From Cladobotryum mycophilum (taxonomy: Eukaryota; Ascomycota; Sordariomycetes; Hypocreales; Hypocreaceae): a DNA stretch of 64,000 nt. The position numbers and the translations under genes were made by a program. How positions within the stretch are numbered: position 1 is the first letter of the stretch; every line of letters starts with the position of its first letter. Location: assembly GCA_036429605.1 (NCBI GenBank), contig JAVFKD010000004.1:992001-1056000 (forward strand), in the 5' to 3' direction. This document shows, piece after piece, positions 34,192 to 46,223 of this stretch. The notes below the pieces were generated by a model, which had not been told where the DNA came from, did not search any database, and saw only the letters and a program-made list of their open reading frames with translations.

Positions 34192-36193
34192 CTATGTCTT
34201 ACCCATGCCCAGTAACGCCAAGTTTGCAACATTCATAACTGCAATAATCAACCAAACCAAGGCAGATAGAACGATCAGGACCCATCCGTTTGACATGTCG
34301 ACGCTTGTCCCGCCAACCGATCGGTCCTCTTCATCCGAACCAAGATGTAGCCGGGCCATACCTGGCTGAACCATCATGTATCGACTTCGAGCAGTAAAGT
34401 AAATGAGCGGAAGCGTAACAAATGGTAAAACCGTACTAAGCGCGACTTGTGTGCCTTGCAATGCGGCGTCGAGGCCTTTCCGTCCAACTGCGCCGGCAAT
34501 GATGATGGCTGGTGTGATGCTAATCGATCGAGTAATGAGTCGTCGTAGCCAAGGCTTGACCTTCCACCTAAGAGCACCCTCGCTGACCATCTGACCGGCA
34601 ATGGTGCATACGATTCCCGCTGAAATGCCAGACAAAAGCAACGCCAATGCGAAAATGGTACCCGCGGCCGGAGATATGCTCCTGGATAGCAGATCGTGGA
34701 TCCCAAAGATATCTGCGTTCAAGGCATCTGCATTGCCATAAAGCGAGGCACCGGCGACAATCAAGATGGCCGAGTTGACAAAAAGAGCAAACGTGAAGAG
34801 CGACAGAGCCAGCTCCGTGATGGAGTATTTGAGCGAATGCTTGATAGCGGCGAGCGACGGAACGTAGACAATCTTATCGAATCCATCGTCAATGGTTGAC
34901 GACGCTGCCGAAACGGGCTCCTGCGGCATGAGACCATGCTTCTGGTCGTATTCCTTCAGTCGAGGTTGAACAATGCCAGATCCAAGGTACAGACTATGGG
35001 GCATGACGGTGGCTCCAAGGATACCACAGGCTTGATACAAACTACGTTGGCCTGTTAGCTCAATAACATCTCGTTGCAGGATCAAAACCTAGCCAAAGCT
35101 TACCCATCGGATTGGACTAGAGCATCGGACGGAAGATAGCCCTTGAAGACTTCCCCGATGCTCGTGTGTTTAATGAGAGATAACTGGATGCAAAAGCAGA
35201 CGACAACACCGAGGACCAAGAGGAGAACAAAGAACTCAAAGGCGCGGAGTCCCTTCATGGCACCGTCTGGTCGATAGAAGAACAAAATCGCCATAACGTC
35301 GAGGATTGAGAGAGCACATCCGGCCACGAGGGGTAGCTTTGGAATGAGCAGATTGAGTGCAATGGCTGTACCAATGACCTGAAGAGTTACGTTAGCCATG
35401 TCTCCCAATCGTAACAGTTTCGTAGCTATCAACCACTCGTACCTCTGCAATGTCGGTTGCAATAATAGCAATTTCTGCCAAAGCGTAGAGAAAGTAGTTG
35501 AGCCACCTTGGTAAATATGCGCGGCAGGCTGAGGCAAGATCCAAACCCGTGACAGTCCCAAGCTGGATGCAGAGGCTCTGCAACAAAATGGCAAAGACGT
35601 TGCTGAGAAGAACGATGAACAAGAGCCTGAATCGGTATGACGCTCCCGCTGCAATATCAGTTGCATAGTTTCCAGGATCAACTATATTTTGTTAGCGGCG
35701 CTGTAAATACAAATCTAATGCTGTTGGTGTAAATCCAAGACTCACTATACGCAACTGAAATCATGAAACCTGGTCCGATGAACTTGCCAAAGGTCATGAG
35801 AGTACGCTTCAGGCGCTGAATCCGTGTTCTTGCCATCATTGAGCTAGATGCTCCATGTGTCCTCGAAGACGCAATGGAGGCCGCATCATGTCCGGCATTA
35901 TGCGAAGAGGCAGCAGTAGGAGCGGGAGCTATTGTAACGTTGACAAGACCAGAGCTGCGCTGATTGCTCTGGTCATAGTGGACGGTCTTCTCATCGTGAC
36001 CTTGGCTACGGTTTTCTTGCCCCTGAATATCGTTGATGGCGTCCTGGTGTTGGTTCACTGGATTGGCGTCCAATGACGGCACTGGGCGGCTGGACGCGGT
36101 AATTGTCGCGTCATTTAGGGCATCTCTGCCACTGCCGTAGTGACTGTTAGGTTCACCACCACCACCTCCACCTGTAGCAGTGTTGGAACTCAT
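34192..36193 (-). CDS. SMF: Nramp-family divalent metal transporter (Smf-like)
   Basis: Four exons: 36193-35746, 35681-35443, 35378-35104 and 35041-34192, all GT-AG. The product is 603 aa. A hydrophilic N-terminus of about 125 residues, rich in Gly, Ser and Asn, precedes roughly 11-12 membrane segments. The two metal-site motifs are intact: DPGNY at residues 151-155 (helix 1) and MPHS at 334-337 (helix 6), the latter in the stretch ACGILGATVMPHSLYLGSGI. These proteins import Mn2+, Fe2+ and related ions with protons across the plasma membrane or endomembranes. Which Smf paralogue this is cannot be told. The last intron was set with the acceptor ending GTAG just before TTTGTATC; a nearer AG would put a stop in frame. 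An internal loop (about 355-380) is Ser/Asp-rich and may be a regulatory site. Confidence 0.94.
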
Positions 36194-38161
36194 GATAAAG
36201 GAAGAAAACAACAACCCTCTTGTGAGAAAAGCACTCAGAGTTCACTACGACGAACGGCCTTCACTTAGGTCCCTTTCTGTCAAATCGTCCTCGTCAAGAA
36301 CTGCGTTGACACCCATGAGTCAAAATGAAAAAAAAAGAAGAAGAAAAGAGTAATAAAAAAAACTGTGTCTTGAGCCAAGACACGAAAGAAAAAAAGGGCG
36401 GGACCCTTTGGAGTCTTTATTTTAGCAGGACTACCTACAAGTAGTAGTACTCCGTAAAACGATGACAGGCGATAACTATCCAGGTGCTTCTCTAGCGGCG
36501 CTGGGCTTCCACGGGCGGGCCTGGATCCGAGGTGCAAAAAGCTGGGATGTTGATTGCAGTGCGTGCGTGCGTGCTGTGGGGTTGTTGGAACGGGGGTGGT
36601 GTGGTGTGGTGTGGTGGTGTCCTGTTGGAGAGGAGGGAGAGGGACGGACACGGGAAGAAGAAAATTGGGATGCAGGACAGGCGACAGAGAAAAGCGGTTT
36701 CGATGAATCGGCATTCAAGCCCGAGACCACCCGCCCCCCGGAAGTAGCTGGACCCGTCTTACTGCAACTCAACTGCAACGTCTTTTTCTTCTTCCGTACA
36801 GGTACAACAAAAAGATGGAGTAGAAACTGGAGGGGGGGGATGGAGAAGAAAGAGGGGATGGGGGTTATAAGATGGAATTGGATAAGTAGATGGATAATAT
36901 TGTATTGAGAGGGATCCAGTTGTTGTTGATGAGGAATGAACAAAGTCGTATCCAAAGGACAGAGTTTTTCAGTCAACATGTCACACCTGTAATAAAGAGG
37001 TTAGTCCTTCATATACCTACAAGTACCTACTTCATATACGTACCTACCCAACCCAACCAAAAACCAAACCAAACCGGCGAATTTCGTATGAAAGGGAAGG
37101 AACGGAATCTTGCCCCAAAATACGGTAAGCAGAACGCAGCAGCTGGGAGCCAGCCCTGGAGGTAAAATGCAGGTGCAACCAAGCAAGCATAAAAGCGCCA
37201 AAACGCCAAAAAGGCGCACTATAATAAATTTAGGTATCCAAACAAACCAACAATCCCCCCGAATAGGACAGTCCTCGTGCGCACTTTGACGCAACTACCG
37301 CTCAACCATCTTTTCAATCTATATCGTAAAAAGATCGGGTTCCCTCGGAAGCCACATGAGAGAAGAGGGAGGGGGTAAGGCATGACAACTCCGCTAGTTC
37401 GCCACTTATTTTCTTCTTCTTCTTTTCTTCACATCATCTGCTTCATTGACGTCTTCTCTGCGCTGCACTGCATGAACATGACTCTTCCCCAGATATGCGG
37501 CGCTTTGACCCCCCGGATTCTTTCTTTGATTGCATTGCCTAGGTTGGGCTGGTTCTTTGGCCGATCCATGCATCACATGTTACTGTCTCACTCTGCTACC
37601 TCCTCCCCACCTAGTAATAATACCTGTAGTGATACCTAGTCGTTACAGACTTTAAATGTCCGCTCCCTTTGTAGACGTAGACTAATAAGATAGGTAGAGT
37701 GTAATGCCTCATTGTTAGATCTCTTCTTTATACTTGAGGCAGTGCAATTTTACTTTCGTCTTTGGAGGGGGTGGGGGAGTAAGATGTTTAAACATCACCA
37801 TCGGTCTTATGTCGGCATTTCAAAGCCCAAAGCAACTCCATGTTTGCCCATCTGGGAGCGAATTGCTTCGACCAACTTTTATTACCCAATTTTTTTTTAT
37901 AAAACATTTCATCTATTATGGATATCGATGCCTAAAGCACCATTTCTCTTTGCCCTTTCCCCGTGTGGTTTTTATGTGGAATGTCAACCTTTTGTACAAA
38001 AACTCCCCTTGAGCCTGTTGAAAGACTATAGCCTCCCTGTCTCAGAAAACGCCCTTTGCCAGATCCCAAATACTCTCTACTATTTCACTCCATCGTCTCT
38101 CGGTTTACCAGCCAGCTGTGTCTTAAAATCTTTTTATCAGACTGACAGAAACAGTAGCCGT
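36194..38161. other. Intergenic, 2 kb
   Basis: Upstream of the Nramp gene and downstream of Opi3. No gene is supported. It contains a GTACTCCGTA motif at 36447-36456 next to a TACAAGTA at 36436, another TACAAGTA at 37018-37025, a GTGGT-rich block near 36595-36625 and an A/G-rich tract at about 36328-36400. Confidence 0.6.
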
Positions 38162-39022
38162 TTATTCCGACTTCTTGCCCGACTTGGCAGCCGCCCTCTC
38201 GCGCTCCCGCTTGGCATAAATCTCCGCGGTAAACGGATCCTCAAAGCGCAGCGCAACAATGTACGCAATCAACACCTCAAGCGACAACAAAAGTCCAGCG
38301 GGCTTGCCGTAAATGAGGGCAGTGCCGACAAAGTTCAGCGTCGAACCCCAGTACATGGGCGCAGAGGTGACGTTGAAGGGGAAGCCGGTCACCATCTCCT
38401 CCATCAGGATGCCGCAATAGTCGCCGAGATAAGTCCCTGTAACACCCAGAGCCCACATCGACGTCAGGACAAGGACGCTTCCCCAGGCGAATAGAGCATA
38501 GCCCGCCGCTTGCGCGTACACGGTTTCAAGGAGTGGGTGGGACGGTTGCCCATTCAGCGCTGCCTTGAACAGCCAATCCCGAAGAAGGCCGAGCGAAAAG
38601 ATTGTCACGAAGAGGGTATAACAAGCTCCATAGCTGCCTCCAAACACCTTTGAAAGGATCCTGTTGTGATATTCTGTAGAGTGCTTGCGTATTAGTCGTT
38701 GCGATCTCGGAGTGGTACAAGTTCGTGTCCCTAACCTTGACGAGCAATGATACTATTGACAAACAATGGATGTTAGCACAAGGATAAACAGTAGAGAAGA
38801 GTCTATTAAAAAATAAAAAAATAAAAAAACTTACTTCCAGTATAGGGGGTTGAAGATGATTGAAGCTGCCGAGACTGTTTTCCTCACACATGCAATGATT
38901 AGACATTCATTCCCATATCGGCCAGTAACGGCTTGTGGGGGGAGCTTTGGCCACTCACTCAACAAGGTCTGCTTGTCAAAGTCGACATAGGTGAGGAGGT
39001 CGTTAACAAAGGGCAACGCCAT
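38162..39022 (-). CDS. OPI3: Phosphatidyl-N-methylethanolamine N-methyltransferase (Opi3/PEMT)
   Basis: Four exons: 39022-38959, 38865-38835 (31 nt), 38752-38736 (17 nt) and 38673-38162, all GT-AG. The product is 207 aa, the usual size. This endoplasmic-reticulum enzyme adds the last two methyl groups from S-adenosylmethionine in conversion of phosphatidylethanolamine to phosphatidylcholine. About four hydrophobic segments are seen. The family signatures NPLYWNIIARQEYHNRILSK and GVTGTYLGDYCGILMEEMVTGFPFN (SAM-binding region) are present. The C-terminus RERERAAAKSGKKSE is basic and lysine-rich, fitting retention in the endoplasmic reticulum. The two micro-exons carry the first conserved block and would be missed by simple ORF calling. 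Confidence 0.95.
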
Positions 39023-39628
39023 TGTGAATTGCGTCTTCCAAAGACCAAATAAAAATGTCCACGGCGAGATTGGAAGTCGGAAAGATCGTCAAGTAAAAGA
39101 ACAACAATCGTTTTTGTGTGTGAAATTCTGTTTATAAAAAAGTTCCACGTTGTTCTTGCAGGGTGCATAGTGTCATGTCTCGCTGGCTGGCCTGACCAGG
39201 GTGTTTGTCCCCAACAGATGCGGGGGGTTCAACATGCATTCCAGCCACACGCGGACTTTCAACAAGCAGCCCGTTGCAGCATGTGATTTTGAACATGGGT
39301 ATTAAACTGACCATAGGAATCTCTCGGTGCTTGAACCATGCTGTGGCCCTTCAAAGGATCGGCGCATGTGTTACTTTAATCAAATTGCATGCATCCATCG
39401 TTTGCATTTGTTTTTGAGAGCTTCAAGTTACACCGCATCATTGCCTTGAGATAATTGAAATATGAGCGGAAAGGAGCACGAGGCAGAAACATGTCAGGTA
39501 ATCCCCATGCATGCATTGCGATTCTAATAATGCTGCTGATGTCTTCATTATCATAAATTGGCCACCCGTGGCCTATGCCCATATCCCTTTCTAGGTATAC
39601 TGAGAGACGATCGACATCATATCGACTG
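39023..39628. other. Intergenic spacer
   Basis: Promoter of Opi3 and 3' flank of Rxt2. No gene or RNA is seen. Confidence 0.6.
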
Positions 39629-41269
39629 TTATTGTCGTCTGTTTCTCGTCTTCTTTCCTGTCGTTGTTGTATCCTCCTCTTCCTCATCCTGCCCCTTCTT
39701 AAGATCTTCTGTTAGTCCCCATTCTTCTTTGTCGTACCAATCCTCCCCATCTGACATATCTCTGTTGGGGCCACAATGTGCCTCTGATTTTGCCCAATGC
39801 AAAACGGCTTTCCGGAGGCGTTCGGCTTTTAATAATCCTTGGTGGAGTCTTGAAGCTCCGCGGCACACCTCCTCTTGTTTTTGCACGTACAAAGCGAGGA
39901 GCCTTCTGATATCTTCTGCCTCATTCTCTGGCAAACCAAGATTGCGATCAAGCTTCGCGCTTGGCGGTGGCAAAAACATTGGGTGGATGAATGTTTCCCC
40001 AAAATCATCTGATGCAGTCAACGACACCTGGTGTTGGTCCGGCCGGGGATTGCTCGTTGGTTCGGATCCCAGTCGCATCTGCACATCTTCACCCGGCGCC
40101 GTGCTCCCTTTATCGCGACTCTGCTTTGGGCTAGGTTTATCTTCTGGACTGGCTTGTGTTTCGGCATCCTTGGCTGAATCGCCGTTTGTCATGTTTGTGT
40201 CCTCATCGGGTTGATTTTTGTCCGGATCTATATCCGTATCATGTTCTGCGTTGCTGGTTTCCCCCTTTTTGTCTTGCTTCGGAGGAGTTTTCCTCTTATT
40301 TACCAGATTCGGATCTTCCATGGAGATGTCTATATCTCCTGAGTTATCGTCTCTCGCCTTTTGCTGATCATTTGGAATATCGACTGATTTTTGTCTCGCT
40401 TCAGGAACTTCTATTTGCATTTCGCCATTCAACGCGGTAGGTGATGCGTTCATGCCCACGCCTGGCCTGGCCAAGCTTTGCAGATGACGGGCAATAAGCT
40501 CATCTGAATAAAGATCAATATCGTTCTGTCCAACCATTGTTTCGCATGGCACCCAGGTGGAATCACCGCACAGTGATGTCCACAGGTGCCGGACTTGCCA
40601 CAACGACTGATTCTCTTTGTGCATTATGCCACAGCTCTGCGACACTAGCTCTGTCAGGGTATTGGATGTGAAAGGTTTCGAAAGTACGGGATGGGATGGT
40701 AAGTCGGTCGATGCAGTCAGTGGTGCGAGAACGTCTGTCTTGTGTCAGTACCGCGTGTTTGTGGTGGCGTCAAGACTGTACTCACGTTCCAGGCGAATAT
40801 TTGCGTAGGGGTTGAGCTCTGCAGCAGAGAGCATGGCTTCTTCGACTCGGTGTTCGTCATCGTCGCTGTCGATTTCGTAGCCGTCCCCATCTAATAAAGG
40901 CGGGTTACGGTGGATGATGGATCTTCGGACCCCAGCGTACTCCACGGCCTGTGCTAGGGTTAGCGATCGCGATCGAATGCGTTTAGTCGTGGGATGACCA
41001 TTTAGCATACCTCTTTATAGGCCCCGGGTCCTGTAGTTGGCATTAGTTGCCCTTTATGTGCGAAACGCGCTCGTCTTTTCAACTTGTGGCCGCGGTTGGT
41101 GTAGCTGTCGATTTCGGAATCGGAGTCAGACTCTGCAGGCGCACACAATGTCAGTGTGGATGTACTTGAGAGCCGATTTTGAGGAAAGGAGCGTACCGTA
41201 TGCTTTTCGTTTGAATGCTTTTTTCATGCCGGCTATCGTCTCGGCGAAAAGGACCTGTTGCGACGCCAT
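39629..41269 (-). CDS. RXT2: Rxt2-like subunit of the Rpd3L histone deacetylase complex
   Basis: Four exons: 41269-41197, 41132-41011, 40948-40786 and 40734-39629, all GT-AG. The product is 487 aa. The N-terminal 120 residues form the conserved Rxt2 domain: KKAFKRKAYGESDSDSEID, RGHKLKRRARFAHKG, then VEYAGVRRSIIHRNPPLLDG followed by an acidic DGYEIDSDDDE stretch and ELNPYANIRLE. The middle (about 190-350) is disordered and rich in Asp, Lys, Pro and Gln. A helical segment (AEDIRRLLALYVQKQEEVCRGASRL) and an acidic/Lys tail end it. The protein should act in the nucleus as a non-catalytic part of the Rpd3L deacetylase repressor complex; this is inferred from the conserved domain. It is divergent from the AAA+ ATPase gene, with a 1.2-kb shared upstream region. 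Confidence 0.9.
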
Positions 41270-42482
41270 GATCGACCAAGGGAAAGACTGTGAAGCGAGA
41301 GAAGGAGGAAATAGTTTCGGCACGCGCAGGCCAAGCCGGAGGACCTGGGAAAGGGAGGATTTTTGAAAACAGGTGTGTGCGTTGGGGATATTTCGAGACG
41401 TCAAATAGACAGAACTGGCATGGCAGATTACGCTGACACTTGTTTTCGACCGAGAAAGAGAGAGGACGGTTGTGGGTTGGTGAATGCAAAATTACCCACT
41501 GACGGCGAGGAGACATTGGCGGCAGAAGCGCAGAGGCGCTGAGACAAGGCTGTTGCTGGCCCTGCCCACCTTCCCCATAGCTTTTTTGGCTGAGCAGGTG
41601 AGGTAAGCCAATTAGAGCCAATGCCGTAGACGGTGCGTAAAGTGACGTACATTCTGAACGGGGAAATATGCCGAACTTTAAACGAAACTTATCCTGCATG
41701 TGGAGTTTGCTCTGTATTTTTGGATAAATATTATGGAGCATAGTTGTACTCCGTATAATAAATACTGTCAATGGCGCATGTTGATTTAATTGCTTTTTCT
41801 AATGTTGGATTTCTTATCAATGAATCAGCTTCCTTGTTGCGTGCATGCATGGAATGTGTCAGAGCTTCTCCTCCAATCTTTCCAGCTCTCCCCGCATAAG
41901 CCCCCAAAACGGGCGCCCTATGCTTGGGGTCAAGCAAGCACGCGTTGGAGAAGGACTACTAGGTAGACAGAACATTGACTGCTACATATGCAACCAACTG
42001 ATAATGGATCAATGATAAAGGTTTACCTGGATGTACGCAAAATATATTTCTCATGCTTGTTAATGTGCATCTGGACCATTTGCAACTGACCGAGAGTATC
42101 GCTATTGGCCTTGATACGAGAGATCCATGGATCCTTCCTGTTAGCATCGATACCTACGTAATCCTGCCATCTATCCACCAACCACCTGCTTGATACAGCT
42201 CGGGCATCCAGGTCGCACCTGTGAGGCGATGCCCGTCTATGTAATCCATTTTATTTCCTTATAAACGCGTTGGTCCACTATTTCTTCACTTCCTTGTACT
42301 TTCCTTTATGAACGCAACCGGAGACTTGAGGTGTACATACATCATCATCTGCACCCGGCCTGTTTCAGTCCCATCTCACACCGACACCCATCCATCCTTG
42401 ACTTGTCCAACTTCTCCCACTTATAAACCCTCCCATCTTATGTTCTCTCTCTCCCCCATAAACGCTTACAACTTGCAACACA
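41270..42482. other. Divergent promoter region, Rxt2 and AAA+ ATPase
   Basis: No gene is supported. One GTACTCCGTA motif is at 41746-41755. The last 80 bases before the ATPase start are pyrimidine-rich. Confidence 0.6.
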
Positions 42483-44017
42483 ATGGAAAATCGTTCGCAA
42501 CGCCCGATCCCGCCGCTCTCGAAACGCAGCAACGATGAACCGACAAAGCAATTTTTTGCTCAGGCCACTGGCAAGCGCGTAGCTACAGACGTCATCATTG
42601 CAAAAGCAATCCAGCAGCAGTATCCAAAGCTTAAGCTCTCAATCGTTGAAGCTTACAACTGTGATTTGCATGACTTTGCGGCTTCTGGTCATGCCAGCCT
42701 CACGGTGTTGGACGATGCGGATGATGGCATACCCTCCTCGCTAGAGTGGAAGGCCTATCTACCTCCGGCAAGACGCATGGATGGCCACGTTGGGGATCTG
42801 GTTGAGCTCCCCAAGTTTGGCAAGTATCTTTACACATGGAATGAGGAAGATTATATTGTCTATCTAGTTGACGGACGTGATGGAGTCGAATCCTACCCAC
42901 AAGTTGCCAACTACTACATCCTATCAACAGATGAGGAACTGGCCGAGGAACTGCTACTTGCCGTTGGCAAATGGGGAAGCGATCTACACGACGAAATCTG
43001 GGTTTTTGACGGCGGATTCTGGCAGAAAAACTTCGAGTTGTATGAGAGCGCACGAAATTCATCATGGGATGCTGTCATCCTCGACAAGGAGATGAAAGAT
43101 GCCATCATCGAAGACCATCTATCCTTCTTCAGGTCCAGAGACACCTACGCCGGATTGAAAGTCCCTTGGAAGAGGGGTATTATCTACTATGGTCCTCCTG
43201 GCAATGGCAAAACCATCTCTATTAAAGCGACCATGAACATGCTGTACAGCATGAACCCACCGATCCCGACTTTATACGTGCGGTCATTGACTTCGGTAAG
43301 TAATGTATTTAGTATTATGGCTTTGAAATATCGCTAACACCATCAAGTTTTCGGGACCAGAAGCTTCCATCAATCAGGTCTTTAGCAAGGCCAGAGAATT
43401 TGCTCCTTGCTATCTTGTGTTCGAAGATCTAGACACTATCGTCACGGACGAGGTGAGGAGCTACTTTCTAAATGAAATGGATGGCCTGAAGAGCAATGAT
43501 GGCATCTTCGTCGTTGGAAGCACTAATTACTTGGATCAATTAGACCCGGGTATCTCGGTAAGTTTTCCGCTCAAAAAGTCTCAACGTTATTCGTCCTAAC
43601 ATGAGAGTCCAGAAACGCCCGTCTCGATTCGATCGCAAATATCTCTTCCCCGACCCAAACCTTAGCCAGCGTGTGGCCTACGGCCATTTCTGGCAAGGAA
43701 AACTGGCTAGCAACAAGAACATCGAGTTTCCAGACAAGCTGTGCGACGCAATTGCCGAAATAACTGATGGGTTTAGTTTCGCGTACATGCAGGAAGCTTT
43801 TGTTGCTGCACTGCTGGCCATTGCAAGGAACGAGAAGCCCGCTGGAGCCCAGGGTGATGCAAGGGTCTTGACTAGAGACTTGGGCGATGATGAATGGGTA
43901 CAGGTGCTCGGTAAAGCCATCGAAGGGGATGCTGATTTGCAGAAGTTGGTACTTTGGGTTGAGATTAAGAAGCAGATTGCGATTCTCCGAGAGGGTATGG
44001 AGGAGAAGAAGATTTGA
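42483..44017 (+). CDS. AAA+ ATPase of the fungal BCS1-related type
   Basis: Three exons: 42483-43295, 43348-43557 and 43613-44017, both introns GT-AG. The product is 475 aa. An N-terminal domain of about 200 residues (no clear membrane segment) precedes one AAA+ module: Walker A GPPGNGKT at 237-244, Walker B YLVFED at 293-298, sensor-1 region VVGSTN and an arginine-rich KRPSRFDRKYLFPDP stretch that fits the second region of homology. A small helical domain follows. The module order and motif style resemble BCS1-like fungal AAA proteins, but the usual N-terminal membrane anchor and BCS1 import signal are missing, so mitochondrial bc1-complex assembly should not be assumed. The role is unknown. 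The start ATG follows a CA-rich leader. Confidence 0.88.
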
Positions 44018-45947
44018 TTATGTCTGGGAATTTGCATTTTAGTGTATCAAGCTTGGGAGAGGGGCGTTTATTATCATCAGTATAGGCATCTGACAGGATT
44101 ATTGCTTTTATGCACCGAAGAATATATGAAATATATGGCTTTGCTCAATGTCCCCACAAAAGCAGTAAAGAATCCAGTATTCTCGTCATGGAATATGGCG
44201 TATCACCCTGGCTTCCCTTTGAAGTTGCTTTGGGGCTCCACCTCCAGCTTTGCATCTTCTCATCCCCCAAGCTTTACACTTTTATTCTTCACAAAAGAAA
44301 ATCTAGCAACGATGACTTGATCAAGATGTTTGCCCATGATGCCTGTTGGGATTACCACCTTTTCCTCCCATAGCTTGTAAAGCTCATGCAACAGAGCTGG
44401 AAAGAAGCTGGGTACCTTTTCATAAGACACTTTGCGCTCACAGGGTAGGTGGTACATCCGTTGATATAAATTCTTTAATTCAATGATCATCGTATCAAAG
44501 ATTGCACCTAATGGGCTCATTACCCACCATCGAACCAACTTCGCCCCTTTGCTCTGGCAATCCTTTAGGTATCAATTCATCTCCCTGTTAGGACCAGCCC
44601 TATTCCACTTGATCGGCTCCTGTATGACACCCTAGCTGGGTACTTCCCCTGCATGGAGATACCCCAAGGTAGGGTTCCTCGCTATAGCCCCGCTATAAAG
44701 ATGTAATGGAACGTAGTTGGCTGAACATAAAGTTCAGATACGGTCATACTTCAGACGCCTAACGAAGCCTGATCTGCGAATGGTGTTGCAGCCATTTGGT
44801 GATGGTCCAATTGCTAGGTAGTTGGAGTACCATGCTGGTTGGCATTGAGGATAACCCCATCAGCGCCTACGAGTGGAACCCCGATCCTACACAATGTCTT
44901 GGGTTGACAGGGACTCGGAACGGGACTCTGTTTTCCGGCGGGTAGATCGAATAGACACATGCATCTTACCTGGAGCAGGTATATGTAGATTAGAGTCGAT
45001 TCATGGTATGCCTACTCTTTATTGTACGAGTCAACCTACACCAAGGTGTTCATAGAGCAACGGAAGCTGTGTTATATATGTTTCTAACCTCTCTTACCTG
45101 AGCTTTCGCATCTTTTTTTATTTTTTATTTTTTTATTTTACTCTTCTCTCTTCTGCTTTGTTCACCTTTCTCGCCCTCTTCCTGCCCTTCTTATCCAATG
45201 CTGCCATCCAAGTGTCCGTCTCTATAGCACAATAAGACTGACGACAAGGCCATTCTCACATCGTGAGGCGATGGAAGCTACCTACCTAGCGAGGAGAACC
45301 ATTGATCAGTAATTCCTCAATTCTGCAGCAACTAGCCGCAATGACCGCTTGGCAAAAACCCATCCCAATAAAGAAAGAAATCCGGAAAGCTATACTCCTT
45401 TTCTTCCTTCTTTCTCCTTCGGCTCCATCTTCGGCGCCTTGGCGGGCTCTCTTTGCCAAGGTAAGAATACGGAGCAAACGAGAGGAGCAGGTTAACGAAA
45501 AAAACTCGTGTCTTGGCACAACTACTTGCGGAAATCTTCCATGCGGTTGGCTTATACATGCATACATATGTACTAGGAAAGGGAAAGAGAAAGAAAAAAA
45601 AAGAGATTCCGGCCGGCGGAAATACCAAGACCTTTGCACTGGTGGAGACTATGTGCAGAGGACATGGGCGCAGGTAGGGTAGTATTGGCATCTAATCTAA
45701 GACAAATACATTTCCAGAACAAGAACGGAACGTCCGAAAGTGAACATAAGCAGAAGGTAAATTTTTTCTTTCTCCATCTCTCTCACGATGCTACGCCCAA
45801 AAGGAGAAAAGAAGGGAGTTTTCTAATATATAAGCTTAAAAAACTGTCCGCGTCTTTAAATTTTCTTTTCTTCATTCACTGTACACACATTGTCTCTATC
45901 CTTTTAATACAATCTCTTCTTACTTACATATCAACCATACCGTCAAA
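44018..45947. other. Intergenic, 1.9 kb
   Basis: No supported gene. T-rich tracts occur near 45113-45145. The right end is the promoter of the small secreted peptide gene, including a TATA-like box at 45827-45834. Confidence 0.6.
45827..45834 (+). promoter_or_regulatory. TATA-like box of the secreted peptide gene
   Basis: The sequence TATATAAG lies 114-121 bases before the ATG at 45948. It is followed by a CT-rich stretch with several CATTC/CTTCTT blocks that could hold the transcription start. The assignment rests on motif and position only. Confidence 0.5.
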
Positions 45948-46175
45948 ATGAAGGCCTCTGTCCTCCTCACCTCCATCTTTGCTGTTGTGGCCTTTGCTCT
46001 GCCTCAGATCACCACTACTAGCCTGGTAAGCTACTGAAATAGCCCCCCCCCCACCATAACCAATAATATCAGAATCTAACCAAGAATCTATAACCAGACC
46101 TGCGCTGAACTTTGCGAAGGCTTGACCGGTCCTGATAGGCACCAGTGCTTGAAGGACTGCATTGAGTCCCATTAA
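45948..46175 (+). CDS. Small secreted cysteine-rich peptide, alpha-hairpinin-like
   Basis: Two exons, 45948-46025 and 46098-46175, joined at codon 26 by a 72-nt GT-AG intron (branch-like CTAAC at 46076-46080) with no phase change. The precursor is 51 aa. Residues 1-18 are a clear signal peptide: Lys at position 2, a hydrophobic core and an Ala-Leu end near 17-18. The mature part has four cysteines as C-x3-C-x10-C-x3-C (C28, C32, C43, C47), with a polar turn (GLTGPDRH) between two amphipathic stretches. This spacing is that of alpha-hairpinins, two helices clamped by two disulfides, known mainly as plant defence peptides and as related scorpion peptides. No such function is shown here. It converges with the Yrb30-like gene, only 48 bp between stops. 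It could be an effector, antimicrobial or signalling peptide, or a chance spacing. Confidence 0.75.
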
Positions 46176-46223
46176 TTTATTAATACCACAAATTTATTCT
46201 TGCACTCTATTACGCTCTATCGT

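Noticed and set aside
34192..35085. Using the nearer AG (at the ACAG before GCCAACG) as the last Nramp acceptor
   Set aside because: It gives an immediate in-frame stop; the acceptor ending GTAG 8 bases later gives a continuous Nramp protein.
37712..38494. 260-codon plus-strand frame overlapping Opi3
   Set aside because: The right half is antisense to the Opi3 coding exon and the left half is AT-rich spacer with no domain.
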